Below, one piece after another: positions 13,811 to 24,719 of a stretch of DNA of 64,000 bases. The stretch comes from Balaenoptera acutorostrata (Eukaryota; Chordata; Mammalia; Artiodactyla; Balaenopteridae): NCBI RefSeq assembly GCF_949987535.1, contig NC_080068.1:79571254-79635253 (forward strand), read 5' to 3'. How positions within the stretch are numbered: the stretch's first letter is position 1; each line of letters begins with the position of its first letter. The notes beneath the pieces were generated by a model that was not told the DNA's origin, made no database searches, and was given only the letters and a program-made list of their open reading frames with translations. A program made the translations under genes and the position numbers.

Positions 13811-14459
13811 ATTGTTCGATATTAAAAAGAAACAACGTTCCATATAAGCCTGGTCTTATAAATAAATGGCTGCTTATATGGTCTGAATCCCTGAGATTCA
13901 GCAAGGTCCCTTCCTACCCTCAAATTCCTTCTGCACTGGCTCCGTGGAGCCTCAAATTCCACCCTGAAAGTTTCCTTCTTTTGCTTAAAGCTTATGATGT
14001 AAGGAGTTTATCAGTCTTCCCTGAGCTCAGGTTTTGATGGAGAAAGGAAGGAGAGAGCAGGGAATGGATATGGGTGAGGTAGGAAAGTAGCACTAGGAGG
14101 AAAAGAGGGCAGAGAGAGGCCCGTGAGGAGTACGCCTGCCTCATTCTGTTTCCTCAGGTTGGCTGAGGTCTTCTGGAGTTCAAGAGACATTGATTTTAAA
14201 AAGCCACCTGCCTGACTCTCTCCGTGTTTAGGATGGGAACTGATGGGATTGGTAGGACAGAGATCACTCTTAAGATGATACAGAGAGGTCTCCTACTCTA
14301 GGAAAGGGCAGTGAAGTTTAGGCGCCTGATCTGAGATGACTGGAAATACTCACCAGATTCCAGGGAAGAAGATGAGCCAACTGGGTGGGCAGGTGGGGGG
14401 CTGGGGAGCTGGTGTAGGGAGTAGGACTCAACCTGGGGGCTGTGAATGGAGGTGCTGCT
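13811..14459. other. Sequence flanking the CpG island, no gene seen
   Basis: GC content rises toward the island and purine-rich runs appear at about 14,035-14,120. Nothing else is assigned. Confidence 0.4.
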
Positions 14460-15480
14460 AGCTTAGGGTGTTGGCTGGGGTGGAAGAGCCGGCACTGCCG
14501 GCGTCTGCAGGGCGAGAGATGATGAGCTTGGGTGGGAGGTCAAGGCCTGAGCTCAGTTTTCCGAAGCCAAGGGCAGCGAACCCCGGGATAGGACTTGCTT
14601 CCTCTGTGCCCCCCCCCCGCTGCGGAGGCCCCGCAGCCTACCTCTCAGTCGGACCCGGGACCTTGGGGAAACTTTTTCCGACTTGCATGGTGCTGGACCG
14701 GATACTTCGGGAGCACAAGACAGGCTCCGCAGAGGTTCTCGCCGGCCGAGGGGGCAGAGCCGGAGTGCGGGCGTGTGGGTGTGTGCATGAGCGTGGACCC
14801 GGAGCGACACACACTCACACACACACACTCACACGCCCGCACCCACGCAGGGCCCTCGGCCGCACCGCTCGCGCCGCCCGGGACCCTCACCCCCCAAGGC
14901 CGGTCCTCCGGGTCCTGCGCCCCGTGCCAAGCCCCTGCCGACTCCGGAAACAGGACGAGCAGCGACGGCAGGGTCTCCCCACCACCCCGTGGCGGCTGTC
15001 CCCGCATCCCCACGCCCCCCACGTCTGCCCGCCCGGGGAAGGGGATGACGGCGAGAGGTGCCCAGGGCTCTTACCGCTCAGGCGGCCGAGTGCGCGCGGG
15101 AGCGCCCGCCGGGTCCCGCCCCGCCACGTCGGCAGGGCTGGCGGGGACGCGGCCTGAGGGCGGGCCGGGAGGGGGACGGGCGCTGACGGGCCGAGCTGCC
15201 CCGCCCCGCGGCCCCGACAGCGCCCCGCCCCCCCGACAGCGCCCCGCCCCCCCCGTGACCCCGCCCCCGCCCAGAGCGCCGCGGAAGCCCCGGGCACCTC
15301 CTTCCCCAGGCTTCGGGGGTCGCGGCCGCGCTTCCGACCAACCTTGAGGAACTTGGCTTTTCCGGCTTTGTACCTCCGGGTGAGCTGGAGGGGCGCCCAC
15401 CCCCACCCAGGGCGGGACTCAGGGTTCTCCGGATCCCTTTCCTTCCTTTAAAAGCGCCCAGGAAACCCCGCAGTTTCACC
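14460..15480 (-). promoter_or_regulatory. FAM114A1: CpG island, probable FAM114A1 promoter and non-coding exon 1
   Basis: This is the only strongly GC- and CpG-rich kilobase in the window; the surroundings are AT-rich. It holds many GC boxes (gggcgggg on the minus strand) and no TATA box near a likely start. On the minus strand a strong splice donor (tgagcg|gtaagag, GT at 15074-15073) would end a non-coding exon at 15075, in the right orientation and order to join the FAM114A1 coding exon at 6807. The start site, perhaps between 15,150 and 15,350, cannot be fixed by eye. Several long frames cross the island on both strands. They reflect lack of AT-rich stop codons rather than protein. A weaker plus-strand donor (ccggg|tgagct near 15,378) might serve a divergent transcript. 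Confidence 0.8.
15212..15249 (-). repeat. 19-bp perfect tandem duplication of GC-box sequence
   Basis: The unit ccccgacagcgccccgccc occurs twice head to tail (15212-15230 and 15231-15249). More C-runs follow to about 15,270. On the minus strand this gives dense G-runs that include Sp1-type GC boxes and could fold as a G-quadruplex close to the inferred FAM114A1 start. Confidence 0.85.
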
Positions 15481-15629
15481 GAGAAGGGGCCGCTCAAGTT
15501 CAGTAAGAGTTTGCGATCCCCTGGTGGTGCTTTAAACAGCTTTGTCTTACCCTGTTTGTGGGAGTGTAATTTGATTTAAAACCAATCAACCGAATAAAAA
15601 TACTTTCTAGAAGGCCAGTTTAGAAATGT

Positions 15630-16010
15630 GGATCAAAATTCAAATGTATTAGCTTTGGCCCAGGAATCCCACATCTGCGAATTGTACTAAGTAAACAGTC
15701 AAATGTGCAAATATGTATGTCCAAGGATGTTTATTGTGGTTGTTTATGCCGGGGAAAATAACGCGGAAATAATCTGTCCCCCAGTAAAAAGATTGGTGAA
15801 GTAAACTATGGTAACTTCAAACAATCAGATATGCTGTAGTCATTAATTATAACTGTACGTCCAATTTGTTGATATGGAAGGAAGGCGGGCCATAGCCGAA
15901 TATTAAGTTGAGAGCAAGGGAAGCTTACAAAAGTGTATATATAGTATAAACCTATTCTTGTGAATATGTATATGTATTGTAATTTTTTGTATAAAGTTTA
16001 GGGAAAATTT
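15630..16010 (+). mobile_element. Old L1 fragment
   Basis: The text ttggcccaggaatcccac...tgtatgtccaaggatgtttattg is typical of decayed L1 3' sequence in plus orientation. Confidence 0.6.
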
Positions 16011-16224
16011 AATTTTAAAAACAGTGATTCTTTCTGAGTTCTGCCATTGTGAGTGTTAGCAAATTGTATTCCAGGTGTGACAGGTGTGTTTTGGTGTACC
16101 ACAGACACAAACACCATTGCCTGTGACTTCTGTGCCTGCCTAGGGCATAGCAAATACCTTTGCCACACCTGCCCCTCCTTGCCCTGCTGAAAGGCAACAG
16201 CCCAATCAGGCATTCCTCCCCTTG

Positions 16225-18063
16225 TTTTTAAATTTAAAGTTAAATTTTATATTGGAGTACAGTTGATTAACAATGTTGTGTTAGTTTCAGTTGTGCATAT
16301 ACATGTATCTATTCTTTTTCAAATTGTTTTCCCATTTAGGTTATTACAAAATATTGAGCAGAGTTCCCTGTGCTATACAGTAGGTCCTTGATGGTTATCT
16401 ATTTTAAATATAGCAGTGTGTACATGTCAATTCCAAACTCCTAATCTATCTTCCACCACTCTTCCCCCTGGTAACCATAAGTTCGTTCTCTTAAGTCTGT
16501 GAGTCTGTTTCTGTTTTGTAAATAACTTCACTTGTATCATTTTTTTTTAAGATTCCATATATAAGCGATATCATATTTGTCTTTCTCTTACTTCACTTAG
16601 TATGATAATCTCCAGGTCCATCCATGTTGCTGCAAATGGCATTATTTCATTCTTGTTAATGGCTGAGTAATATTCCATTGTATATATGTACCACATCTTC
16701 TTTATGCATTCATCTGTTGATGGGCATTTGGGTTGTTTCCATGTCTTGGCTCTTGCAAATAATGTTGCTATGAACATTGGGGTGCATGTATTTTTTTTGA
16801 ATTAGAGTTTTCTATGGATATATGCAAAGGAATGGGATTGTGGGATCATATGGTAACTCTATTTTTAGTTTTTTAAGGAACCTCCATACTGTTTTCCATA
16901 GTGGCTGCACCAATTTACATTCCCACTAACAGTGTAGAAGGGTTCCCTTTTATCCACACCCTCTCAAGCATTTATTATCTTTAGATTTTTAACACCATTC
17001 TGACTGGTGTGAGGTGATATCTCATTGTAGTTTTGATTTGCATTTCTCTAATAATTAGTGATGTTGAGCATCTTTTCATGTGCCTCTTGGTCATCTGTAT
17101 GTCTTCTTTGGAGAAATGTCTATTTAGGTCTTCTGCTAATTTTTTGACTGGGTTGTTTGTTTTTTTTGATATTGAGGCACATGAGCTGTTTGTAAATTTT
17201 GGAGACTAGTCGCCTGTTGGTTGTATCATTTGCACATATTTTCTCCCATTCTGTGGGTTGTCTTTTCGTTTTGTTTATGGTTTCCTTTGCTGTGCAAAAG
17301 CTTTTGAGTTTAACTAGTTCCCATTTGTTTATTTTTGTTTTTATTTCCATTACTCTAGGAGATGGCTTGAAAAAGATATAGCTGCGATTTATGTCAAAGA
17401 GTGTTCTGCCTATGTTTTCCTCTAAGAGTTTTATAGTATCTGGCCTTACATTTAGGTCTTTAATCCATTTTGAGTTTATTTTTGTGTATGGTGTTAAAGA
17501 ATGTTCTAATTTTTTTTTTTATTTTACATGTAGCTGTTCAGTTTTCCCAGCACCATTTATTGAAGAGACTGTCTTTCCTCCATTGTATAGTCTTACCTCC
17601 TTTGTTGTAGATTAATTGGCCATAAGTGAGTGGGTTTATTTATGGGCTTTCTATCCTGTTCCATTGATGTATATTTCTGTTTTTGTGCCAGTACCATACT
17701 GTTTTGATGACTGTAGCTTTGTAGTATAGTCTGAAGTCAGGGAGCCTGATTCCTCCAGCTCCGTTTTTCTTTCTCAAAATTGCTTTGGCTATTCAGGGCC
17801 TTTTGTGTCTCCATACAAATTTTAAGATTTTTTTGTTCCAGATCTGTGAAAAATGCCATTGGTAATTTGATAGGGATAACACTGAATCTGTAGATTGCCG
17901 TGGATAGTATAGTCATTTTGACAATATTGATTCTTCCAATCAATGGTATACACAACATGGTATATCTTTCTATCTGTTTGTGTCATCTTCGATTTGTTTC
18001 ATCAGTTTTATAGTTTTAGGAGTACAGGTCTTTTGTCTCCTTAGATAGGTTTATCCAGTTTTC
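16225..18063 (-). mobile_element. 5'-truncated L1 (ORF2 C-terminus and 3' UTR)
   Basis: The minus strand encodes pieces of L1 ORF2, such as [11 protein letters not shown] and TMEYYSAI near 16,571-16,777, broken by frameshifts and stops. The 3' end is to the left, the 5' truncation at about 18,063. Confidence 0.9.
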
Positions 18064-18278
18064 TTTTCTCCTTTGACCCAAACTGTACCTTTACAATAAG
18101 AGACTATCAATCAAGCAACAGGTTTTGTTGCCACCTGCTAATTATGCCCTTTTACTCAAATGTTGCTGCTTCAAGCCCACCCGGTTTATTTCAAAATTTT
18201 AATTTTTGGCAATGTAAGCAATTTTTATTTAAAAAACTCAGGAGTAGTTAAAATATATAGAAAACTAGAGAATAATAT

Positions 18279-18754
18279 TGAGACAGGCTGGGACCTGGGA
18301 CCTGGGACCCTTTACTGCACTGCTTGCACCTGGACACACGTCTCCTCAAGCAACAGAATACAAAGAAACTATGAGGGACTAAAGACAGCTGCATGCATGT
18401 GCAGTTGGGGCAAAATATGAACAATAAGATACAAAAAAGCCGAAACCCAACTGCCACTTCTGAAGTGCCAGGAGCAAAAGCAGGGTCCTGAGCATGATCC
18501 CTGCATGCAGCACCACCAAGGGGGTGGGCAAATGACCTAAGCCACCCTCCAGCCCAATGCACCAATCTGCCCTTACCCTCACCCCATTTAAGGGACCAGC
18601 TCACCCACCTTGGGGATCGAGCAAGGGCACCTGGTACTTGTTTTCAATCCCTCGTGCTGCAGCACGAGTCCCCATAAAGCCTTGCCTGAATTCCTCGTCT
18701 GGCCTCTTAGCAATTTCTATTGATTAAAGAGTCCAAGAACCCAGGTTGGGAACA
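18279..18754 (+). mobile_element. Solo LTR of an endogenous retrovirus (class I type)
   Basis: The element starts TG and ends CA, is 476 bases long and is bounded by an exact 4-bp target-site duplication (atat, 18275-18278 and 18755-18758), as in gammaretrovirus-like ERVs. It contains a TATA-like catttaagg near 18,588, a cataaagcc poly(A)-type signal near 18,674 and a following ttgcctgaattcctc. No internal retroviral sequence remains, so it is a recombination product. The LTR at 54,823 is the same family, inverted. Confidence 0.85.
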
Positions 18755-18835
18755 ATATGACAAATACTTATGTGTGTGAAGAAAAGTAGAGAATGGTATG
18801 ACAATACGTAGATTTAACAAATTTTATTTTTTGCC

Positions 18836-19390
18836 ACATTTATTTTAGAACCTTCTTTTAAAAAGAAAAAAGGTACAGATATGTTTGAAACCCTGTTCCT
18901 CCTAGTCTCCACCTTCTCCGGAGGTAACGGTAACGAGTGTCCTGAGGTTGTTGTGCATCCTTCCCACCCGTAGTTCTATTACATTTGACTGCACATATCC
19001 TCATTCATCAACACTATATAAAATTGTTTTTCAGTGTTTTAAAATGTTATAAATAACATCCTGTACACTTGCTTACTCACCATTATATTTTTGAGAAACA
19101 TTCATATTCATACATGTAGCTGCGGTACATGCATTTTTAAGTCTTCATGGGATTCCATTGTATGAATGTGCCACAATTTATCCATTCCCCACACAATGTA
19201 CATTTAGTGTGTTTCATGTTTCACTATTACATGTTGTTACATGTGCTGAATGCCAATATAGTGCTATCTACTATATTGCATATAGAGCTGCAATGGTCAA
19301 CTTTGTATATGTTTTCTTGTATCCCAGGCTAGAAATGGAATAGCCAGTTTACCGTCACTAGATATTATGAAATCGTTCTACACTGTGGTC
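18836..19390 (-). mobile_element. Old L1 3' UTR-type fragment
   Basis: The text ccctgttcctcctagtctcc...gtattccattgtatgaatgtgccac is typical of antisense decayed L1M 3' ends. Confidence 0.55.
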
Positions 19391-19394
19391 CCAA

Positions 19395-20250
19395 CCATTC
19401 ATTAAACAAAAATTTTTTTAGAGTGTGCTATGTACCTAAAACTGATCTAGGTACTAGGGATGAAATAAGGAGCAGAGCAAAGTCCTGCCCTCCAAGAACT
19501 TATATTCTGTCACAAGGCAGATAGACCCTAACTAGATAATGTGCCAGGTGGTGGAATAAAGCAGAATATGGAGTCTATAGGGTCTAGGGAATGATGGGCG
19601 GGAGCAACTGTGGTCAGGGAAGGCCCTGCAGATAAAGCGGCACTTCAGTGTAGACTTTAAGGAAGTGAGGGAGTGAACAACGGTGATATTTGGGGACAGT
19701 TTCAGGCAGGGGGAATGGCAGGAGCAGTGTGGGAGCATGCTTGGTGCGCTCACAGAATGGTAAGATGGCCAGTGTGGCTGGAGCAGAGGGAGGATGGGGC
19801 AGAGTGGAAGGAGATGAGGCCACAGAGGCACTGAAGACTGAGAGATGGGGCAGACCAGGCAGTGCCTTGCAAACCATGGTAGGGATTTGGCTTATGCTTT
19901 GAGCAGCAAGGGAATCCTTACAGCTTTTGAGTAGGAGTGTGCCATGATTTTAATTGGGTTGGGATGGGGTTGGGGGGGTGGGTGGAGGGAAAGGTAGAGC
20001 CAGATAGACCAATTAGGAGTCCACTGCAGTTATCCACGTGAGGGGGTTGATGGTTTGGCCACGTGGGAGTGGTGGAGGGCATGAGAGCGGTTTTGCTTGT
20101 GGATTTGCTCATGGATTGGATGTGGAGTTTGAGCAAAAGAAAGAAGTCTCAAATTACTCCAAGGAATTTAGCCTGCAAGAACAGAAGTATCATTTACTGA
20201 GATGAGGAAGGATGCAAAAGGGACAGGTTTGGGGTTTGAGGTAGATGGTG
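19395..20250. repeat. Old interspersed repeat, unassigned
   Basis: The wording (gccctccaagaacttatattctg, gtcagggaaggccctg, gcaggggg...cagtgtgg) resembles a common ancient mammalian repeat. I cannot name the family. No real gene is present despite some moderately long frames. Confidence 0.45.
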
Positions 20251-20254
20251 GATG

Positions 20255-20580
20255 GACCTAGAGATTATCATACTAAGTGAAGTAAGTTAGAAAGAGAAAG
20301 ACAGATACCATATGATATCACTTACATGTGTCATTTAAAATATGATACAAATGAACTTATTTATGAAACAGAAACAGACTCACAGACAGAGAAAACAAAT
20401 TTATGTTACCAAAGGGGAAAGGGGGTGGGGGAGGGATAAATTAGGAGTTTGGGATTAGCAGATACAAACTACTTATATAAAATAGGTAAACAACAAGTCC
20501 TACTGTATAGCACAGGGAACTGTATTCATTATCCTGTAATAAACCATAATGGAAAAGAATATGAAAAAGAATATATATAG
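20255..20580 (+). mobile_element. L1 3' end fragment
   Basis: The text ggatggacctagagattatcatactaagtgaagtaag...ctactgtatagcacagggaactgtattcattatcctgtaataaaccataatggaaaag is the plus-strand form of the L1 3' end seen reversed at 16,225. Confidence 0.85.
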
Positions 20581-21768
20581 AGAGGGGGGGGTTTGAGAAG
20601 ATGGGAGGAGAATAATTGGAGATAGTGAGTAAAACAACTTTTTCAAGCATTTCTGGTGTGAAGAGGAGCAGAGAGGAAGAGGTTGTGGGTTCAGAGGAGG
20701 GTTTTGTTTTTTACTATGAGAGAAATTGTAGCATTATATGCTACTTGGAATCATACATTAGAGCAAAAAAATGATGATGCAACGTAGAGAGGATAACTCC
20801 AAAGGGATTTCCTTGAGTAGATAAGCAGGAGTGAGGTTCAGTGCTTAATGGGGAGGAATTGGCTCGACACAGAGAGTTCATTCAGGAGAACAGAGGAAAG
20901 CACAGATAGAACAGGGACAAGTAGGCGCTAGTAGAACTTTGGAGGGAAGATGTGGAAATGCTCTTCTGGCTGCATTTATTTTCTTACTGAAAAATGAAGC
21001 ATCAGCAGCTGAAAGTGAGGAAGGAAAGGAGGTTTTGGAAGCATAAGAGGAGGATGTGTAAGACAGAGTGAATGGGCTAGGGAAGGGGAGCAAAAAGGAT
21101 AGTAGGATCGCTTCTCCCTCTTGAGGTTGGGACCCAGTCATGAATTTCAAGTGAGACAGTCAGCACGGGTGTGTATTTTCTCCAACTATGTTCAGCTGGT
21201 CAGGCTCAATATAGTCCAGTGGCGAGTTGGATTTAACCTGGGTTGAGGAGAGAGGAGTAAGGTAGCTGAGGGTGAATTCAGAGAGATGATTAAAAGGGTG
21301 GACCATGATCTTTCAGTCCAGTGCAGTGGGACTGGGGAATTGTTGGCATCCGAGAGAAAGAGTTAGAGGTGCTAGTTGAAAAGCGGGATGCTGGCAAGAG
21401 AGGTTATGGAGAGAGCACAGCCATTGGTAATAATAATATGTAGGGTACAATAAGGGAATGCATGGCTGAGGTAGGTTTCAGGACAAGCTCATTAGAAGAG
21501 AGAATATCAAAGAACTAAGAAGCCAGGGGAATGAAAGAATGTCTACATAGCTCCTGAAATCGCTAGAATTATGACAGCGGTGGTGTTGGACTCAGACAGT
21601 GAATGGTGCAAAAATGCTCAATGAATGAGGGAGTGATGGGCCTGTGGATGACTGCAACCAGGAGGGGTAGGTTTCAAGGGTTGGAGGGAAGAACAGTGAT
21701 CTGGAAGTAGCAGTGAGAGTCAGGGAAACCTATATCACCTCCAGGCCCTGAGGTGTGAGGAAAAGAGG
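20581..21768. other. Purine-rich unassigned sequence
   Basis: It is rich in gag/gga triplets. No exon or named repeat is identified. Confidence 0.35.
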
Positions 21769-21804
21769 GACCACTGGAGACCACTAGGGACCACTAGAGG
21801 GCGC
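21769..21804 (+). promoter_or_regulatory. CTCF-type motif at the end of a 10-bp tandem triplicate
   Basis: CCACTAGAGGGCGC at 21791-21804 matches the CTCF core consensus (CCASYAGRKGGCRS) at all 14 positions. It is preceded by two copies of the same 10-bp unit: gaccactgga (21769), gaccactagg (21779) and gaccactaga (21789). The site lies between the FAM114A1 CpG island and the TLR6 gene, where an insulator would separate a housekeeping-type promoter from an immune locus. Binding is inferred from sequence only. Confidence 0.6.
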
Positions 21805-21849
21805 AGTGTTCAGGATGGTGTTTAGGTCTCAGGGCGCCCTGATCCTCAC

Positions 21850-21950
21850 TGGGTTGGAGTGGAATCACCTGAAGAGCTTTCAAAATAATACTGATGTCTG
21901 GCCCCATCCTGGACTATTTAAGTCAGAATCTCTGGACATGTATAAGAGGT
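21850..21950 (+). mobile_element. MER5-like hAT fragment
   Basis: The text gtggaatcacctgaagagctttcaaaataatactgatgtctggcccca...gtcagaatctctgga matches the inner part of MER5-type elements. Confidence 0.6.
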
Positions 21951-22059
21951 CCTGTTTCCTCACATTGTGACCAACACTTGGTATCATTAGATGTTTTAAT
22001 TTTTGTCCATCCCAGGGGTGTACAATGGTGTCTCCTGGTTGTCTTAATGTTATCCTGTT

Positions 22060-22400
22060 ATCCATTTGATTATATCCTTTGCTAATTCCTACTCCCCCCC
22101 ATTGGGTTTGTTAGCCATTTTATTAGTGATTTGTAGGAATTCTTTATATATTTCAGATATTAATCCTTTTGTGGTTATATGTCTTACAAGTATCTTCTGG
22201 AATGTGTTTTGTTTTTTCTTTTTAATTCAGCAGAAGATTTTGGTTTTAATATTAATATTTAATATCTAAGTTATCAATTTCATTTCTAGGGGTTTGTATA
22301 TTTTATGATGCTGATCATTTTTATATAACTTGTTTCAAAGCTGTTGGTAGGCAATTGATATTTTTTAATTGATTTTCCAGGGAAAGAGAAGTTTTTTTAA
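22060..22400 (-). mobile_element. L1 fragment
   Basis: The text tgattatatcctttgc...ttcagatattaatccttttg is antisense L1 ORF2-type sequence, heavily decayed. Confidence 0.55.
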
Positions 22401-22679
22401 AGAACAAAAATCATTAAAGTAATGTCTTGCTTCTGTTTGTATGGAGACAGTATATTTGCTGGCTTTAGACTATTTTACTTATCCCACTATAATGCTATTT
22501 TATTTTTTAAAAATAAAAGTAATGCATGTACATAGTAAAAAAAAATCAAACAGGACAAAAGAGCATAAAATGATGAGTAAAAATATCTCCCTCCCTTGGT
22601 TCTTCGGCTCACAGTTTCTTAAGTATCCCCTCAGAAAAAAAGACTTTTATGCAGATATCAGCACAAGTATGTAGACCCT

Positions 22680-22980
22680 TGTGTTAGATGCCTGTGGCTG
22701 CCATAACAAATTCCCACAAATAAGGTGGCTTAAAACAAGAGAAATTTATTCTCTTACACTTTTGGAGGCCGGAAGTCCAAAATCAAGGTGCTGGCAGGGC
22801 TGCCAGCTACTGGTGATTCCAGGCATTCCTTGGCTTGCAGCTGCAGAATTCCGATCTCTGTCTCTGTTTTCACCTGGCCTGTTCCTTTCTCTGTGTGTGT
22901 CTGTGTCTCTCCTCTGTGTGTGCCTTACTCCTGGCAAGAAGATAACCTGTGCAGATGTCTGAGGGACCGGATTTTATGCA
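22680..22980 (+). repeat. Old interspersed repeat, same family as 6,947-7,357
   Basis: It shares gatgcctgtggctgccataacaaattcccac with the other copies. The 3' half is degraded. Confidence 0.65.
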
Positions 22981-23109
22981 AATGCTGAAACACTCTCCAT
23001 ACTCTTCTGCCCTTTGCTTTTCTTCATTTAATAGTCTTTCCACCTCAGCAGAAGAAATGTGAGGCTTGCATAGAATTCTAAAACTCCTTACTATAATGAC
23101 TTGTCTTCT

Positions 23110-23275
23110 ATGGAAATCACTATTCCAGACACTTTTTATTTATTATCTTCCCCAAAAAGTCACAAGCACTCCCATTTTGTGGATGAATAAATGGAGTCTT
23201 TGAGGTTAAGCCACTTGCCCAAGGCCATACAGCTAGGACATGGCATTTGGAGGACTTCTGCCCAGCACTGTCTGT
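23110..23275 (+). repeat. MIR SINE fragment
   Basis: The text cccattttgtggatgaataaatggag...gccacttgcccaaggccatacagctagg is a typical MIR. Confidence 0.75.
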
Positions 23276-24538
23276 TTGTTTGTTCCACTGCCATGCCATC
23301 TTGCACATTACCTGATTTTTGTGGGTTTTGTCATCTCCTTAAAGACATTTCTCAGAATTCTAACAGCCTCAACAAGAATAGCCTCTTTGTTCCCAAAAAC
23401 CAGCATTATTATGCAATACCCTAATGAGCGTTTGTGACCAAATGCTCATAAACATTTTGTCACTGTGTGATGTGACCAAATCTGCAGCGATGTATGTGTG
23501 CTTATTTCTTAAAGACTTTGGCTCAGTGTTGTTTGAAATTCCCTCAAACCCATAGCTGGTTCCTTTCTCCTCTGCCTGTTTCACAAAGCTGGCTTCCCAG
23601 GGTCACAGGCACCCAGTCCACTCCAGCCATCTCCTCTGCTCATTCAGCAGAGATCCAGCCACTCCTTGTTGACCCTCTCCAGGCCTGTGAAGGCTTCCCG
23701 TTATGTTTGATGAGTAAGAATGAACAGTAAGAAGTTGGCCTTTCCTTCCAGCTGAAAGCAGAAGTGATTCTAACCCTGATGTCCAACTTTGTCGTGGGTC
23801 AGACTGTACAGTCTTAACTTGTTTTTTTAACGATGAAATAATGCCAAACAGTGGGATTAATTATAGAATGATTATTTAACTCATATGTTCCGTTCTTTAC
23901 AGAACCTCAGTTAAGGGAAAGTCTTGGGAACAGGGTATCCTGGCTGCCTGAAGTATCTGGTTAATCAGACATCCTCTTTTTGTATCATCAACCTGTCTTG
24001 ATATTGTTCTAAAATTATTCTAAATGGCCTTTAGAAAATTGATTTTTAATTAGTCTTGCAGGATCTCAGTGGTATTTATTATTTTAGAATTAAAAATGAA
24101 AACATCTAACAATACCAAATGTTGGTCAGAACATGGAGAAACAGGATGTAATTTCCCCCAGGTGTGGTAACTACTAAACTTTCCTTAAAAGTTGATTTTT
24201 TAAAAACCAGTTCTTGAACCTAAGTTCATTTTATTTTAAAGTATCCCGTCCAGATAAAATAATGCTTCAAAACTGATTGATCATGGTAGTTGCAATTTTA
24301 TTGGAAATATTAAAAATGGTGATAAAACAGGCAAAGTTCAATAACTTTCCATGGTGGTGACAATTTAACATTCAGGCTGAAAACTTTTACACATAAATAT
24401 CACCTTAGAAAAACATTTTTCTTCACACTGAAATTGTCATAAGCTGCGTGATCATATGAATTAAGAAATTTGATTACTGTTTTAATCTGTAGCCCAGAAA
24501 AAGCTACTGACCACATGCTTTGCTCAGGGCCTTTGAAG
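23276..24538. other. Unassigned sequence upstream of the candidate TLR6 exon
   Basis: No named repeat is seen over most of this stretch, unusual for this window, so it is a reasonable place for TLR6 regulatory DNA. No exon is supported. Confidence 0.4.
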
Positions 24539-24587
24539 GGGAAATTCGTGTGCAGGGGTAATTCCAGTAACGTCCGACAGATGGCGC
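24539..24587 (+). promoter_or_regulatory. TLR6: Candidate TLR6 promoter elements (kappaB-like and CTCF-like)
   Basis: GGGAAATTCG at 24539-24548 matches the NF-kappaB consensus GGGRNWYYCC at 9 of 10 positions. CCGACAGATGGCGC at 24574-24587 matches the CTCF core at 12 of 14. Both sit just upstream of a plausible non-coding exon ending at 24699. A similarly placed segment lies upstream of TLR1 at 50,254-50,284. Short motifs like these occur by chance, so the assignment rests mainly on position and the paralogous arrangement. Confidence 0.4.
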
Positions 24588-24639
24588 AAACCGTTTCTAT
24601 GGTATTGCTTTACTTGAACTAAGGACTCGCATTTTGTCA

Positions 24640-24699
24640 AGCACTTATTTTTCCGTGCGTTTAGAAGTTACTTTCTCTTCTTCTGAGAAAGAAATCTTG
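24640..24699 (+). other. TLR6: Candidate TLR6 non-coding first exon (donor certain only as motif)
   Basis: A near-perfect splice donor, tcttg|gtaagt, has its GT at 24700-24701 in sequence I could not assign to any repeat. The coding exon of TLR6 starts at an acceptor (38046), so at least one upstream non-coding exon must exist. This is the best candidate I see between the CpG island and the coding exon. The 5' end is arbitrary. The TLR1 gene shows the same donor context (tcttg|gtaagc) at 50,400. Confidence 0.45.
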
Positions 24700-24719
24700 G
24701 TAAGTAAGAAGCCTTTTGT

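Noticed and set aside
14468..15497. Several overlapping frames of 110-250 codons on both strands
   Set aside because: They lie in a CpG island, are low-complexity (Pro, Arg, Gly), overlap in all frames and resemble no protein I know.
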